Below, in pieces: positions 47,341-61,990 of a stretch of DNA of 64,000 nt; position 1 is the stretch's first letter, and each line of letters opens with the position of its first letter. A program made the translations under genes and the position numbers. Origin of the DNA: Lumnitzera littorea (taxonomy: Eukaryota > Streptophyta > Magnoliopsida > Myrtales > Combretaceae); contig JAMXBB010000008.1 in assembly GCA_024138015.1 (NCBI GenBank), forward strand, positions 40,032,010-40,096,009. The letters run 5' to 3'. The notes below the pieces were generated by a model. It worked only from the letters and a program-made list of their open reading frames with translations. It had not been told where the DNA came from and made no database searches.

Positions 47341-49239
47341 AACTTCTATAATTGCTTTTCTTACTCTATATAATAGGTTCCTTAATTATACGAATGCATG
47401 TATAGCCAATTAGATAATGCTTTTTGGTAATTTTATAATTTCTACTAGCAATTACTTTCTTTTCTTTGCTTTCTTATTTTTTTTATATAATTTTTTTGCC
47501 AACTATTACAAATATAACTTTGAGGGAAAGGGGAATGAAACGTGATCCATGTTGTTTAAAAGATCAATATTCATAAATAGCAATAGTTACTTTTCAATTC
47601 CATAATTTTTTTTTTTCAATTCTAAGATACAAAAAGCAAACCACGGCATACAACAATGAAATATAATAAAAGCATTCGTTAAAAAAAAAAAAGTTAGCCT
47701 TATAGTTTTATTGAAAAGGAAAAGGATTATAATTGAAAATATGCTCTCCATATGAAAAAAATATACTATTCTTTTAAGCACCCTTAATATGGATACAATG
47801 TCTTCAATGTAATTTTTAATAAATCCCTATATGGAAAATTTTATTTTATCTTAACAAAGTACACAAACCTACATTTATATAATAGTATCCTTAACCTTTA
47901 TTTTATCGTGAATAATATTATGGATATTAGTATGAAGTAAGGTAACAGTGAATCAATAAAAAAGATAAAAGATTTAATGTGATGAAAAGAAATTTTTTTT
48001 TTTGGTTATTTTAAGAGAACAACTCTTTGAAAGTACAAGATCTAATTTCTTGATTAAATTTTCTCTACTTCTCTTCTTTAATATTTCCTTATTTATAGAG
48101 ATATATCTTCTTATCTATTTGTTTCTTACTTATTTCAGCTACTCTTAGAACTTCTAAAAACTACTACTACTACAACTAGTAAAATTACTAATTTCTATAA
48201 ATTTGTACAACTATCTACTAATCATTTATATTTATAATACTATTATATTCCTAAACTGTAACAATATGTGTTTATATAATTTTTAATCATTTTCACTATA
48301 TATCTGTAATTTATGTTTTCTTGTCTTGAGAGATTTTAGATAAAGCAAGATAATATTATCATCAAGACAATATAAACGTTCAGAAAAACAAAAAGGCCCA
48401 TTTAGAGGGGGAAGGAGCCATTAGAAACCAATTAGCTACCGCTAACAAATATAATGGGATATTTGCTCTCCCAAAACCTGCAATCAGCATAAGTATTAAA
48501 ATTATAAACTTTCTTTAGTGGTATAAATATGAACAAATGTATCTTCTAATTGCATATTGTGAAATTTTTAATTCTATTATAAATCATTTAAAGGCTAATT
48601 TTTAGTAATAATCTCATTCTTAATACTTAGAAATCAATAAAAATTATCAAGATGATAAATCGGATTTGGATCTTCTCCATTTATTATTCCCTTAATTTCT
48701 TTCACTTTACAAATCAATAGTTAAAATTATTTATATTTTTTTAAATATTATATTATGTTATCATATTTCTTATAATTATAGCAGTTAATTATATGTGGTA
48801 ATATATCAAGAGAATAAATACAGGGGAATTAAGGATAGTAAATGGGGATTGTCCATTTCTTGACAAATTTGATGTTATGAATGTGTAGCTTATAATATAT
48901 TCTAATCCAATCGAGGTTTTTTTTTTTTTTTACCAATAATCCGATCGTGTTTAGGTAATCAACTTTAATTGCATGGATTATAAGAATATTTCATGTATAT
49001 TCTTTACAATCAAAGTAAGTAAGGATGGTAATAATAAGAAGTTAAGGTGTATGGAGATTGGGTTTATCCACGTTTTATCTAATTATCTCCTATAACATAT
49101 TCTTTGTAAATTTCAAGAGAATATGGTAGGAGTATCCAAAAATTTAAAAATGATATGAAAAATATTTATAGGGGACATACAAAAATAAAACATATGATAT
49201 ATAAATGGGTAGATATACAAAAATAATTGCAACCTTATG
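47341..49239. other. Intergenic, AT-rich, nothing recognised
   Basis: Short T- and A-runs and no supported gene; open frames are low complexity. Confidence 0.4.
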
Positions 49240-49650
49240 AACATTGATCTTCTAATAATACATTTGGTACGGTCGAAATAAACTCGGAATAAACTCGGAA
49301 TGAAACTATGATTTGAAGTATTTTTAAAAGCCAAAATGATTATTCTTAGGAATGGACGAATTTAATGTAAAGGGAAATTTGATTTTTACCTTTGAGGGAG
49401 ACCCTTACTAATGATATTTACTTAAATAACTATTTTAATCCCATTAATGTATATTTATATTTATTGTCTTTATGAATTGAGGACATCTTTTACAAATATC
49501 TCTATGTATACATTCATTTCCATTCTGAATTTACTTCGGCCAAAAACGTTGTAGAAATGAAATTAAGAATTCCATAGATGTTTTCAAGACTCGTCATTCT
49601 AATAGTTGATTCCATTTTATTTGAGTCCATTCCATGCATACTAAATATGA
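49240..49650. repeat. MITE-like inverted repeat
   Basis: It runs from ACATTTGGTACGGTCG, with a local duplication of AATAAACTCGG, to GTCCATTCCATGCATACTAA / ATATGACAT. Read back, this matches the GGAATGG family start. About 410 bp, non-coding. Confidence 0.4.
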
Positions 49651-52600
49651 CATAATGAATAAATTAGGTTCAATTTTCTAAACAATTAATGGTAGTAGTA
49701 GATATAGTAGGTGGAAGGGATTGATATAATTAATAGATTAGTTTCTATTTTCCAAACGATTAATTGTAGTAGATATAGTGGTTGGAAAGAGTTAGTGACC
49801 AGAAGATATTTGATGTCATGTCCATAACATATAGACTTTAAGGAACCGGGTCTAGTTGTACGCATTTTATCCAAGCAATGGAGTATCGTCTAAGTAAACT
49901 ATTGATCCAAAAGGGAGACTCTTATCCAACTACCGGACTCGTACACGAAGGTAAGTGCACTCACTATTTTAGGGTTTTCAATTAAATTTGGTGATTAATT
50001 GTCACTCAGCTGCGGAAGTATGGATAAAACTTTGATGTTGATAGCTAAACTAACCCAAGACGGCAAAATCACTTAAAGTGGTATCAAATAACCACTAGGG
50101 ATCATTTTAAAACTGCTAGATGAAGTTTGTATAAATTCAAAGTTACGAAATGTTATTATTTGTTATTTTTGACATAGGCTTCCAAGCGCAAAATCTCCAG
50201 AACATGTGTTGAGCTCTTACAAACCCAATCATAACTCTAAGCCTGGTTCGAACTACCCGTAGCTCAGCCTCTAGTAGCAAAACTTGAGCTAAGTGTCTGG
50301 CAAACCTGCTGACCTCACCAAACACTATGCTAAGTTACCAAGTACAAGTTCGACCTGACGAAAATGAAAACCTCTGAGCTCCTTGGATCCTAGACCTTAG
50401 GGCCTAGATTAGATATATACAATTAAATTTGTATTTATTAAATTTATTGCCTCATATATACCTACATTCTTTTATCAATCTTTTCAAAGGTGATGAAAGT
50501 TGTAAATTCAATAAGTGAAAATTCCCTTAAACATGGTATTTAGCGGCTTCAAACTCTGAGTGTAAAATTTAAAAGTAAAAATTGATTAAGTATGAGAATA
50601 GTAATTTCAGCTTCATGTGTAAAATTAACAAACGGCGTAAAATTCAGATAGTAGATTTTGTATTTTTCCTTATATTACATAAGCAAGGAAATTTATATTA
50701 GGGGTTTGCGAGAAAGCATAACAAATGATTTCATGTAGGGATATTCTCTGCCATTTAAAGAAGCATATCCGCATCACGTATGCCTAAAGATTATCTAAAT
50801 AAGTTAGACATAGCCTTATTAGAAAAAGAAAAATCATATGGCTAATTATTGAAATTGCTTTCCATTCAAATTAATTTGAGAAAAAAAATTATATTTAGAT
50901 TAGATTGGAGTGGAAGTGCATTTTGATGGATCAGGTCTTCGGTCTTCCATCCAATTGATATATGTTTACTCTTATTTTGTACTTGAGTTGCTAACACATG
51001 TTACCCAAAAAAAAAAAAAAAAAAATGTTATCTACACGTATCGAATAATTAGATGGGAAAGCTGGCAAGGACTTGTGTGAAGGGTTGTGTTTGATAATTG
51101 TAACCGGAAAATCATGCCATTAACTCGATCCTGCCCCCTTATTTTTCTATTGGTCGAAAGAGTAACTCCATCTATTTAATAAATATACCAACAAGCCACA
51201 CAACCACATATAGTAAAAAAAGAAAGAAAAAGGAATCAAACCATGTAAAACTATTTACTATGAGAAACGAAAAAACTATTAAACATAAAATTAGAGAATT
51301 TTACTTATTTATCATTGCATGTAATAAATATTACATATTTATTAATTGTATAAAAAATATTACTAATTTATTAAACCTATCTTACATATTTAAAATGTGA
51401 CATAAGTATTCATGCGTATGTGCATCAATCAATTACATTAATGTCACATATTTCAAATGTGACTTAAGTATATAGACCTAGGGATGAGTGCAATTTAATT
51501 TGATACGATTCGTTCCTTTTACTGAACAAAACTTAATATTATAGTTCGTTTTTGTTTTTAACTTTTTTTTTTCAATTGAACCTAACTATATGGTTTGGTT
51601 TATAAATATTTTGAACCTAATTAAGATCGGTTTAGTTTGGTTTAGTCCACGGTTCGAATTGTTTTATACCAAATTTTTATTAAATATTTTTATCCTTAAT
51701 AAATATGAAATTTTAGATGGAATTCCTTGAACCTTCATCTTTCATTATATGCTTTCTTTATGATTAATCTCTTTTTCATTTGATGTGTTAGCTATTTGTA
51801 TGGTATTTTTTGCTTATTTCTATGATAATTGTCATTGTCTAGTATAAAATATAAAATAACATATTTATTATAAATATAACTGACTTTAAAAAAAAAAGAA
51901 AGAATCTTAAAATTAGACGTCCACATATTTTATTGGAAACAAATTATTTAAGTTAAACGTTTTATTGGTTTTCATATGAAGTACCTACGGTGTATTAGCA
52001 AGCATTACCCTCATATATTAATCAATTCATTTCATTTTTTTTTTGGGTAAATAAAAAAAATAAAGGTGAATTCATTTCATTGTTGCTTCAAAGATGGGAG
52101 TTTCTTATGCAAAACTTTCATATATAAAGTAATTTATTTCATTGTGCGTCACCATTTTATTTTTAAGCCTTTAATCTTTCTTAAAAGAAATTATTGGATT
52201 AAATAGCAACATCAACTAAAAGATAGTGTTACAGAATAAGGGAAAATAACTAAGAGAGAGTCTGAAAGAAAACAAATGACTTACATGATTGTCACGGTCA
52301 ATACAAAAATATTTATAATATCATAATATAAAATATACCATCATATAAAGTGGGAAAAATATAAAGAAAAGAGAAAGATTGATTTTTTTCTTCCATCATA
52401 AAATTATGGATACTAAATCGGGAAATATATCAAAGTCAATATTACATTGATTTTTACTATGGTAGTTTGCTGTGCAAATGAACTCATATATAAACTTAAA
52501 TAATTCAAAGATTTTTGGGGCAATAACCAAAAGTTATTATAGAATGGTTAAAGTATAATTAAAACATAAGTATAAACTTTACCATATAGAGACTAAATTA

Positions 52601-53870
52601 GTTTATCAACGAAAGTAAATAAATAAATAATTGTAGAACATGGTAAAGTAAAAAAAAAAAAAAAAAAAAAAAGATGGGCTCTTGCTTTTGGTACTACTTT
52701 GAGTAAAAATTTTCTATTTCATAATTGAATTTGGTGAATGAAGCAAAACTTGAAAACTTTACAAATTTTGCATTTTAGATATAAAATTGAACTTGAGCAT
52801 CAATAAATATTCTCTAAGCCCAATGAGTACGAAGGAATTAAAAACAATAAAAAATTTTAATCAAAACCTTTAAACAAACTTGAAAAAATCAACACAAAAT
52901 TACAAAAAAAAAAAAAACAAAAAACCCTAATCGCATATGAAACCCTACATTCTAGATTAAATGCTAAACATGAAGAAAACACTAAAATGAAATATTAAAC
53001 TCGAATATCGTCAAATCATGAAAATTAGATATTCAATTATTAAAGATATTCCTAAACAATAACAATTAGCTTTACTAGCTAAATTAAACCAATTAAATTA
53101 ATTAAATTATGAATTTAACCTTGCCATTATAGGTAGTGGTATACACGGGTAAATTCCTTTCACATACAAATATTTAATAGATACACCACGTAACATCAAT
53201 TGATATATAATTGAACTAATTAAAATACTAAATTAATAAATTGACTCTAGATATTGTAGAACCATACAAATTTAATATCAAATGATCAAGGATGTTCTCA
53301 AATAATAGTGACTGACTAAATCAAGATAGCTGGAGAAAAAAAAATTATAAAATTATGGATTTGCACTATGAATATGTAATTCACTATACATGTATTTACG
53401 TATACTATAATTTCCTTTCATGTATGTTAAAATATACAAAATATTATGTAATGTTAAACCAATTAAGACAATAAACTAATAAAATTATAATTTCACCTTA
53501 CATATACAAACTGTGTCAAGTATATATGATCTTACTTGCACATGAAAAAAAATTAAAAATCAAGAGCCTTAATTCGAAATCGAAGACGTTAAAATAATGA
53601 CTTGAATCTACAAGCGAACTATAGAACACTAAATATTGATTCAAAAAGCCTAATCTTAAACCCGAAATACTAAAACCTTAAAATCAAAATCACAAATTCA
53701 ATTAACCCTTAAATTGACATTAACCTTAAAATTTTAATAACATATGTAATTTGATACAAGAAAACTAATGTAAAATACTAAAAATGCTAAATAATTACAT
53801 TAAATTAATTAGTTCATAATTAGAACAATTGAGGGGGAAAAAATACCTAAAAACAATTCAATTTAATAAC
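49651..53870. other. Intergenic, AT-rich, nothing recognised
   Basis: It contains A-runs at 51007-51025 and 52650-52672. A stretch at 51480-51660 with repeated GGTTT / TTGAACC motifs after CTAGGGATGAG resembles eroded ends of common plant non-autonomous elements. A less AT-rich part at 49890-50400 shows no readable gene. Many short open frames, none with family features. Confidence 0.35.
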
Positions 53871-56800
53871 TGTAAGCCCCAAATTACTTTAATCTATATA
53901 ATTGAATATCAACAATCAATCCCATTTGCCAAACAATTCAGTTCAATTAATTAAATCATAAAATGCCCTAAATCACTTAAACTAATATCTATGACTAATG
54001 AAAATTCCCAACGATGCCAAACAATTAAATTTAATTCCCTTAAATCATAAAACATCCTAAATCACATAAACAAACAACAACAATTCACATTAGCTACTAA
54101 ACCATGCCAATTAATCAAACCCAACCATATAAACATATCTAATCAAATTAATTTGGTGAAATTAACTCTAATTAAGCACAAAATATGGTGCCACACATGC
54201 CTAAATAAAGAAAGTTGTTTTAATCTTAAGACATCTAGTTATACCAACTAAATGAGACCAACTAAGCTAACTAAATCCTAGCCAAAAGTATATGTCCACT
54301 TCCAATGGAAAATGACAATATGTGTAGATTTTTTTAGCCAAAATCACATTACATATATCCTAAAATCTCTTCTCTCAATGGTTGTTTAAGTCCCTATGTA
54401 TACCTACTTTTATCACTTCATTTTTCTTTTATTTCAACACTCCAACTCCAACTCCAATCCAAAAGTTGCACATCATGCCTACAAATGTCACCAAATATCT
54501 TCATTTTTCTTTTCATTTTTTTCATCTCTAAAATCAACCAACTTCTACACAACTTCCTACATCAATTTCTTCTTCTCCTCCAATAATCTTTCTCAAGAAA
54601 ATAACCACCAAACAACCCCTTTTTCCAACTATGAAAAGCCACCCAAAATAGCCATCGAAACACCACATTCCTTTACCCAAAAATATCTTGAACAAACACC
54701 AACTTCTAGCTACTATTACGCCATATGGCAGCCACAAAAACCGCCACCATCAACCCTTAGAAACGTCACCATTCGTAGCTCTCTTTCCCTTACACAAACC
54801 ACCACTTAAAGCATAGATAGGGAGGTGACTTAGACAAGGATTTGGGTGCATAGAAAGAGCCAACACTTAGGCCAATAAAGGGGAGTTAGGAAGAAGGGAC
54901 ACCACTTTGTAGTGAAACCTTTTTCTTGAATTTTTCTTTATGATCTTAGTATTTCCATGTAATAGGCTAGAAAGTTATGTACAAGCACTCTATTTTTTTT
55001 TCCCCTTTATCTCTCCTTTAGAAATCCTTGCATAGATATGCTTTTAAACGTACATTTAAGAAGTTATATCATGAAAGCTTGTGAGCATCATGTACATTTA
55101 TAGTTTTGCAGGAATAAGCTTGTAATCTTGAATGGGATGTAAGGAAAACCCCAATACTTGCTTGCTTGCGGACATGGCTTATGGCAAGTGATTCTTAGAA
55201 TTATTTCAACATTCCTCATGATACATTATTCTAATATAATTCTAAGTGTCCATTTAATAAGTAGATACAACCAATCTAAGGAAAAATGGCAAAATGACCT
55301 AGGAACATCATCAAGTAAGTCATGGCTAAGATGAGTAAGAGTTGACCCTACAAGTTTTCTTACATGAAATGATGATTAAGAAAAGATAATAAAAGTTTAA
55401 GACATGTTTGGTTGGGTTAATTCTTAGTTAGAACCTTAAGATGATAAGAAAGTGAGAAATCATTAAATTGAACTTGAAAAATATTTATTGACTAGATATG
55501 GTACACAACATAAAAATAATAATAAAATATGTTAAGTTAAGTTTTAGACCCAAATAAGTAAGTCAGGTTCAAGTAATAGGTCCTAGATAATTAAAATAAG
55601 CTAAAAATCATAAATCGAGCCAAAACCAATAAAAGGAGCCCAATATTAAGATGTAACTAGCAGGTATACCAATATGAAAAGTTTATTTAAGGGCCTATTA
55701 AAATTCACCTAAGCGCAATAGAACAAAAAGAATGCCTATGTCGGAAATTGACCAAAAATGAGACCATAAGCTTATCACTTAGGCATTTGAATTAAAAGAT
55801 TAGAAATGGGCTAAAAATTAAATATAAGTTCTATAACTTGAGTACCTACACAAAGTTAAGGCCTAACAAGAGTTAAAAGCCTTGTAAAAATTAAAATAAT
55901 GCAAGATAACCCAAGAAAATATGAAATAACACAAAAGAAGCCTAAGTTAGTGGAAGTCCATAACTTTCTGACCCATTATCCAAAAATGTAGGCCCTACAC
56001 AATAAAAAATACCTCACCACGAGAGATTACATCCGAAAATGATAGAAATTAACTATAAGAACATGAAAATCGAAATTAAAATGAGAAAATTATGATAAAA
56101 ACAAATTTTAACGTTAATTGGGAATTATAGCAAATTTAAGGAATTTGATAGGTAGTTATTAGGGGTGAGCGAGTAATCCTATCGTACAAGATATCTACTC
56201 AGACCTTATTCAACCATGTAGGTTCCAAGTGGATATATAAGGTCATAGGGTAGGTTTCGAATAATAATTTCTTGTAACCTGTACCTACCGAATAAGGTAC
56301 GAGCATTAGGCTAAAGTATCTCATACCTACCTTGGAACCTACATTGTGAAATATATAATGTACAAGTTCTATGGTACCTTGTAGTTGCCTTATATTATAA
56401 TAATTAAATAAAATTAGTAAATAAAAAAGAATATCATTTCATTTGTATGGGTTTAGAAAAATAATAAAATGAGAAACCTTAAACTAAACCAATGTCCTCA
56501 TGTTAGTTTTTTCCTCCTTAGTCTTTTCTTGATTGCATTTTCTTCCTACTCCATTTTCCTCGTTTATTAAGTCCAACTCTACTAAAGTTTATAAAAAATA
56601 AATAAATAAATCCACATGAAGCTATATAATAAGGTATGTTATTAACTTATTTATTTTGATACAATAATTTATTTGCATTAGATTTAAAAATATCTTGTCA
56701 AGATTTAGATACAATTATTAACTTAATAATTTATTTGCATTATTTACATAACGTCGTTTAAGTCAAGATTTAGTCAAAATTTGTAAAACCTAAGTCAAAT

Positions 56801-59031
56801 AAATAAACTAAATTAAGGGAAATAAGTAATTTATTATTTTCAGTTATCGGTATAACATGTAAATAGATATCAAATGCTAAGGGTAATATTGTTAGGAGAA
56901 AAAATTCAGACATTAGTATGGTATATAAATAGGCTTTAAGTATCAAAGGCAAATTTTGTCTAAGGGAAAAGTTCAAACCCATGTATTTTCCCTTATATTA
57001 TTTTTTTCCCCACTATTCCATACAGTTTCTTTTGTGTGCCATACCAGAAAATTAAAAGAGAACCCTCAAGAACATTGTAAGTTTGGATTCAAAGAGTTAA
57101 GAGGTGGAAATCAAAGCAAAAAATAGGTTTTCATAGAGGAATAATCGAAATCGAGTAAGTTAGCACTTGTTCTTTGAAGAAATTTGTTTTTCTCCTATTT
57201 AGGCAAAGGAAACTTAAGAAAATTGTATCTTTTCAGAGGAGTAGTGTGGCAATTGTTCGTTGGAGTGTTAGTGCACTAAGAAATAAAGAGTTTGTTGAGT
57301 TCTTTCAACAATTTTAAAATTCTTTTTCTTTTATATTTTTAGTGGCCATGTTGTCGTCATTAGTGGTAGCTATGGATACAAGATTGTGTGAAGGTATGTG
57401 TATATCTAAAGTGGGTAGTATGTGTGATAGGGTGGTGTTTGCATATGTGTGCATTCAATGTGTGAGTGTATGCGCATCGATTAGTGTATAAATATGTATG
57501 CTGAAGGTGATACCTTGTAATGGTGTGTGTGTGCATGCAATTTTGTGCACCGTGTAGTATATTTATTTTATTTATGTGTGTGGCATATAACGTATGTGTG
57601 TGTGGGTGTAATTTGAGTGCATCGTATAGTATGTGTTTGTGTGGTGTGGGGGAGAGATGAGAGACAGCGTGTGAGGGAGAGAAAAAACAATAACGAGAGG
57701 TCAAAGAACAAAAAAAAAAAGAATAAATAAATAAATAATATATAATCATATATCTATTATGTAAATATATTATGTACGTTGTGTATATATATATTATATA
57801 TATTAATATATATAATATATAGTGTTGATGTGTATAGTATAGAAGGATATGAAAAGATGTATGGAGTGTGGTTTGAAAGCTCAAAGTATGGGGCAAAGGG
57901 TTAAGTGAAAGGGAAAGAAGTTTTGAGTCACATAATTTAATAAATTTTAACTGGTATTTATATTTTGAACAAGTGTTAGGGGACACATGGTGTTAGATCT
58001 TTTTGAGATAAGAAATCTAAGTACGGGATATATATTTGTTAAATGTGTGTGTTAAGTTAGTATATATAAACCAGACTAAATTGAAACTTGAATTTAATTG
58101 TGTTGCTAATTATGCTTGGCTTCAACTACCCACTAGTCGAGTCTAGTAGCATTGGTGAGGCACCTGGTGATCTTTGTACAACACTGTCCTTTATGGAGTC
58201 CTGTATAGAAATGACCCAAGTAAATCTAGGGGTGGTTTTTGGCACTCGAGTGTTGGGGAGTACCCAACACCGACACTGATATAGTATTTTATATATTATG
58301 TATTAGAAGTCGTGAGTAACCTTAAGTCTCAAGACACTGAGACTGTGTTGTTTGTAGACTTAAATGGAAAATTTAAAATTGTTGTTTGTTGCATTAATAG
58401 TGGAACTTATATGTGTATGCTTGGCTAATTCATGCGTTTCATGCAAATGTGTATGGTGTCATGTACTGGGCATTGGCTCACTCTACGAGGATTGTTATTT
58501 TTTTTTAGTTGCTGAGTCAGGTTACGAGGTAAGTGATGAGATTTATGTTGAGGATTTTAGATATGACTACCTTTACTATGATGAGGAAGGAGACCATTAC
58601 TATTTTGATGATGGAGTTGGGGTACCGTAGATTAACTATAGGAGTAAACTTAAGGATTTATGTTTATTTTTGTTGTAAGTTTATTTATGAGACTTATGCG
58701 GTTATGGAGTTGCCTGTGACTCCTGTTGTTAGTTTAATTGTTTAGCTGTTGTCGGAGCTTTAAGACTCCAGTTTATGATTTAAAGTCCTTTCGTGATATA
58801 GGTCGTAGAGTTATGATAGTTTTTTGGTTATATTATCATACTTAACTGTAAGGATTGAGTGGTTAACATTCCACTTTAGTAGCACATTAGAGGTCATTGA
58901 TTGTGAGTTGGCAAATTTATTGAAATTTTGTGATTTGTAATAGGTACATGGATTATAGTATGCCTTAGCATGTTTCGCTCTAAGGTTGACATGTAGTAGA
59001 GTTGTGGCATCATAAGTTTCGGAGCGTTACA
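53871..59031 (+). mobile_element. Long LTR-like block, boundaries tentative
   Basis: It starts TGTAAGCCCCAAA, the same first 13 bases as the minus-strand start of the 3.1-kb LTR at 11079. It ends TTTCGGAGCGTTACA, like that LTR's end (CTTCGGGGCGTAACA). Near 58463-58481 it has TACTGGGCATTGGCTCAC, the counterpart of the motif shared by the other LTR-like copies. At 5.16 kb it is long and probably contains further insertions (a TAGGGGTGAG-type end at about 56162; a TG-rich tract at 57360-57660). The flanking five bases differ (ATAAC, AGATT), so both ends may not belong to one insertion. Confidence 0.4.
57360..57660. repeat. TG-rich low-complexity tract
   Basis: Interrupted TGTG/GTGTGC runs. A TA-rich palindromic stretch follows at about 57735-57830. 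The long minus-strand open frame across it (57360-57986) is a by-product. Confidence 0.7.
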
Positions 59032-59875
59032 AGATTAGTGTTTATAACTTTTTCCCTTTTCTTAGAGGGTTTATACTGGGTTTGAAAAAGATTTCGTTAA
59101 TAGCTTACAATTTAGTAATTGAGATGCATAGAGGATTATTATGGATGCTGACTATAAATTAAGATATTACAATTTATAACTTATGAATATTCTTATTGTC
59201 AAAATAAGTCAGCCCCAAATGAGTGTAATTCACAATTATTTATTTTGATTTAAACTCGAGACTAAGATTTTACTAAAACGGATTTGTTTATATAATAATG
59301 AATGGTGAAGAAAATGATCAAAAAGAAAAATAAATGAAAGAAATTGGAAGAATAGGAAAACAAATAGAAACTAACTACATTGAAATTTATAAGAAAAAAA
59401 ATATTTATAGGTTTTATAAGGTACCTTATACACTATACAATTTATAGGGTATAAGGTACGAGGTACTAGGTGGCTTTAGAGTGTTATAGGATAAGATATG
59501 AGTAGCAAAGTTTAGGAACTCGTATCTATAGGGATATGGGTAGATGTATTTTTAGAAGTTTTAATTTGTATTCACATCAATTTTAGTGGAAACCTTTAAC
59601 ACTTGGTTTAAAAATTTGTTGATTTCTTTTTTTTTTTTTTTTTACAAGTGAACTTTTAAAAAAAGTTTGAAATTTTGGTGCCATAAAATTGATGCTATTA
59701 TCATTTAATAATATATGTCAATTATGATATAGAAACAATACCATAAAATATCATGTATTATGCAATATTTGTGATATATCATTACAATTTAGAATATATT
59801 AGTAAATTAATTAAGTCATTTGAGTAATATTACGAATAAATAAGGGTAATTTAATATGATGATTATCAATGTATA
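59032..59875. other. Intergenic, nothing firm
   Basis: At 59410-59540 there are GGTACC / AAGGTACGAGGTAC motifs resembling, in reverse orientation, those at 56180-56390. These could be the two arms of an eroded hAT-like repeat. A T-run lies near 59627-59643. Confidence 0.3.
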
Positions 59876-60206
59876 TGTGATGCCTAGGACCCTAAATGGG
59901 CATTACAACCTACCATATAACCCCGCTACTCAGAATTATATTAAGGCTTATAAGTCCACCAAACTTCATGCAAAACATAATCATTCCACAAATACATAAA
60001 AGACTCTACAAAAAGAGTAGGTAACAACATCCACTCAAATCTACATAAACCAAAGATTTAAACTAGCATAATAGTTTCGTGAATTTACCAACTCATAACC
60101 ATAAGTAACATAAGGTAGGTTAAGAGTGGCTAGTCTCCTTAAAATATCACAAACCTACATAAAATAGTAAGAAGGAGTCTATCTCCTCAACAAAACAAGT
60201 CTTCCT

Positions 60207-60227
60207 TAACATAACATAACATAACAT
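60207..60227. repeat. (TAACA)n microsatellite
   Basis: Four uninterrupted TAACA units. Confidence 0.9.
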
Positions 60228-61799
60228 ATCTCTAGTAAATATATAATTCATCTTGCTCTTAATCATCATAAAAGTAGGGATACTTGACACCCTCCTCTTC
60301 TTATATGTCATCCACAAATAGCTTCTCATAAATGAGATACTCATTTGTCCCTATGCTTAAAAAGAATAAAAAATGAGCCGAAGGTTAGTATGGATGCACA
60401 AGCACACATGAATGCCAAGCCAAATCACTCACATGCAAATAATGGAACTTACATAAGGGATAAAGCAAACAATACATTAATTATTTCTAATTTAGGCAAA
60501 TAACCAACAAAAGGGTGCTCATGACCCTACTACCATGATCTTTGGCTATATACATAGGAGGATATAAATACGATTTCCTTTAAGTCCTTTACGTCCAAGT
60601 TTAGAGTCTAGAAAACTTAGAATTTTGGCTGTGTTGTCTCATATACGAGTCTACTAAAAAATCCTCACATATGATCAGTAGTTGCTTCTCTAGGAATCTA
60701 CCATTGCAGGACCTTAGAGCGAGTTGGTCAAGCACAATTAACAAGCCATTCATTTAGGCCGAATATAAATTAGTCCGATTAGGTAAGCACAATCATTCGA
60801 ATAAGCACTACATACTTGAATAGAGAGACAAAACCAATATTAGAGTCTATGTAAGTTTAAAGGAAGTAATTAGAGCAATTAACCTGACCAAAAGGCACAA
60901 TCCTTCTTAGCTTTCTCATATAGTTAAAACCAACATGAGTTTAAGCCAAAAATTCCCCTCAAGCCTCTAGGTACTTCATTATCCTAAGTTTTTAAGGACT
61001 GATAGTGTGCAAAGATTGGATCCTTTCAAGGTAAAAAGGCTAAATAAGGATTTAATCGGGTGATTAAAGGTAGAAGAAGGCTCAAGAAGCAAAAAAACTT
61101 GAAATAAGGTGTAGCATCTTGATGTTAAGGTCATCTAAAGAACAAGGGCCTAGCATCTGGATGCTATCCAAAATGGTGTCCGAACGCCATACTATTGTTT
61201 TGTAATTTTACAGAACAATTTAATCTGAACTTTGCATACATACATCCATCCTTTCTCGAAAATTTTAAACAACCCCAAGCATTAACTAAAGCTCATTCTC
61301 CCAATGATTCTTGACCTTAAACTCTAAACAAAAGTAACTACAAATCTTAGATTTTCACATCTAAACTTCAACAATCCTCAAGAACTCAAAGATAGGAAAG
61401 GAAAATCATGTAGAACTTAGTTAAAATCAGACCAAACACTTGGTGAACTTGAAATTGGAGTTATAAACCACCTACAATATGTAAAATACTTGATTTCAAG
61501 TTGAATCCTTAATAAAATCCCAAGTTCAACTCTCTAAGACACTAACCCAAGGAGAAAATCAAGCTTAACTTTAAGAACCTCCATTACACTTACCTTAAAC
61601 GCCTAAATGAGTTCCCACTTGAAGATAGTTGACAATCCCAACTTGAATCTCTTAGAAACTAGTTGAAATTTACAAGAAACAAGAAGATTTAGAGTGCTAG
61701 AAGGTTTAATACGAATTTGTTTAGGCTTAAGCTTCAATGTTCTTACCTTAATCACCTTAAATCTTCCTCTTGAGGCAGGGTTTAGAGAAGAGCTCTTAA

Positions 61800-61806
61800 T
61801 TTTATA
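61800..61806 (-). promoter_or_regulatory. TATA box of an LTR-like repeat
   Basis: GGTATAAAATT on the minus strand, upstream of the pyrimidine/CT-rich leader of the 59876-61990 repeat. Confidence 0.4.
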
Positions 61807-61990
61807 CCAAAAGAGGAAAGGTTTAGAGTAAAAGTGGTAAACACTAGGGTTTAGTAAAGGAAGCAAACTAGGGTAGGGTTGTAGAAACCTTAGGAATGTT
61901 TGAAATGCCCTTGTTTTTAAGAAATACTTTCTTGACATATTAGAATATATTGATTGCATAATTTATCCTTGATTTATCAACTTCAATTAA

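Larger units (their letters stand above)
59876..61990 (-). mobile_element. LTR-like repeat, minus orientation
   Basis: It starts TGTGATGCCTAGGACC. Its TATA box (TATAAAA, minus strand, 61800-61806) is followed on the minus strand by a leader-like region, the layout seen in the 3.1-kb LTR. No gag or pol. The right limit is a guess, because no matching terminal repeat or target duplication was found. The minus-strand open frame 61603-61959 spans this promoter and is not a gene. Confidence 0.4.

Noticed and set aside
54396..54809. 137-codon plus-strand open frame rich in Ser, Phe, Thr and Asn
   Set aside because: It sits where the leader of an LTR-like block would be. Composition follows CT- and CA-rich DNA and no family was recognised.
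57360..57986. 208-codon minus-strand open frame, the longest in the window
   Set aside because: It spans a TG-rich tract and TA palindromes; the product is His/Thr/Tyr/Leu low-complexity sequence typical of microsatellite translation.
58364..58630. 88-codon open frame with a hydrophobic start and an acidic Tyr-rich end
   Set aside because: Overlapped by another frame and located in the U5-like end of an LTR-like block; no family.
61603..61959. 118-codon minus-strand open frame
   Set aside because: It runs across the TATA box and leader of an LTR-like repeat, so it cannot be a normal gene of that element; no family.
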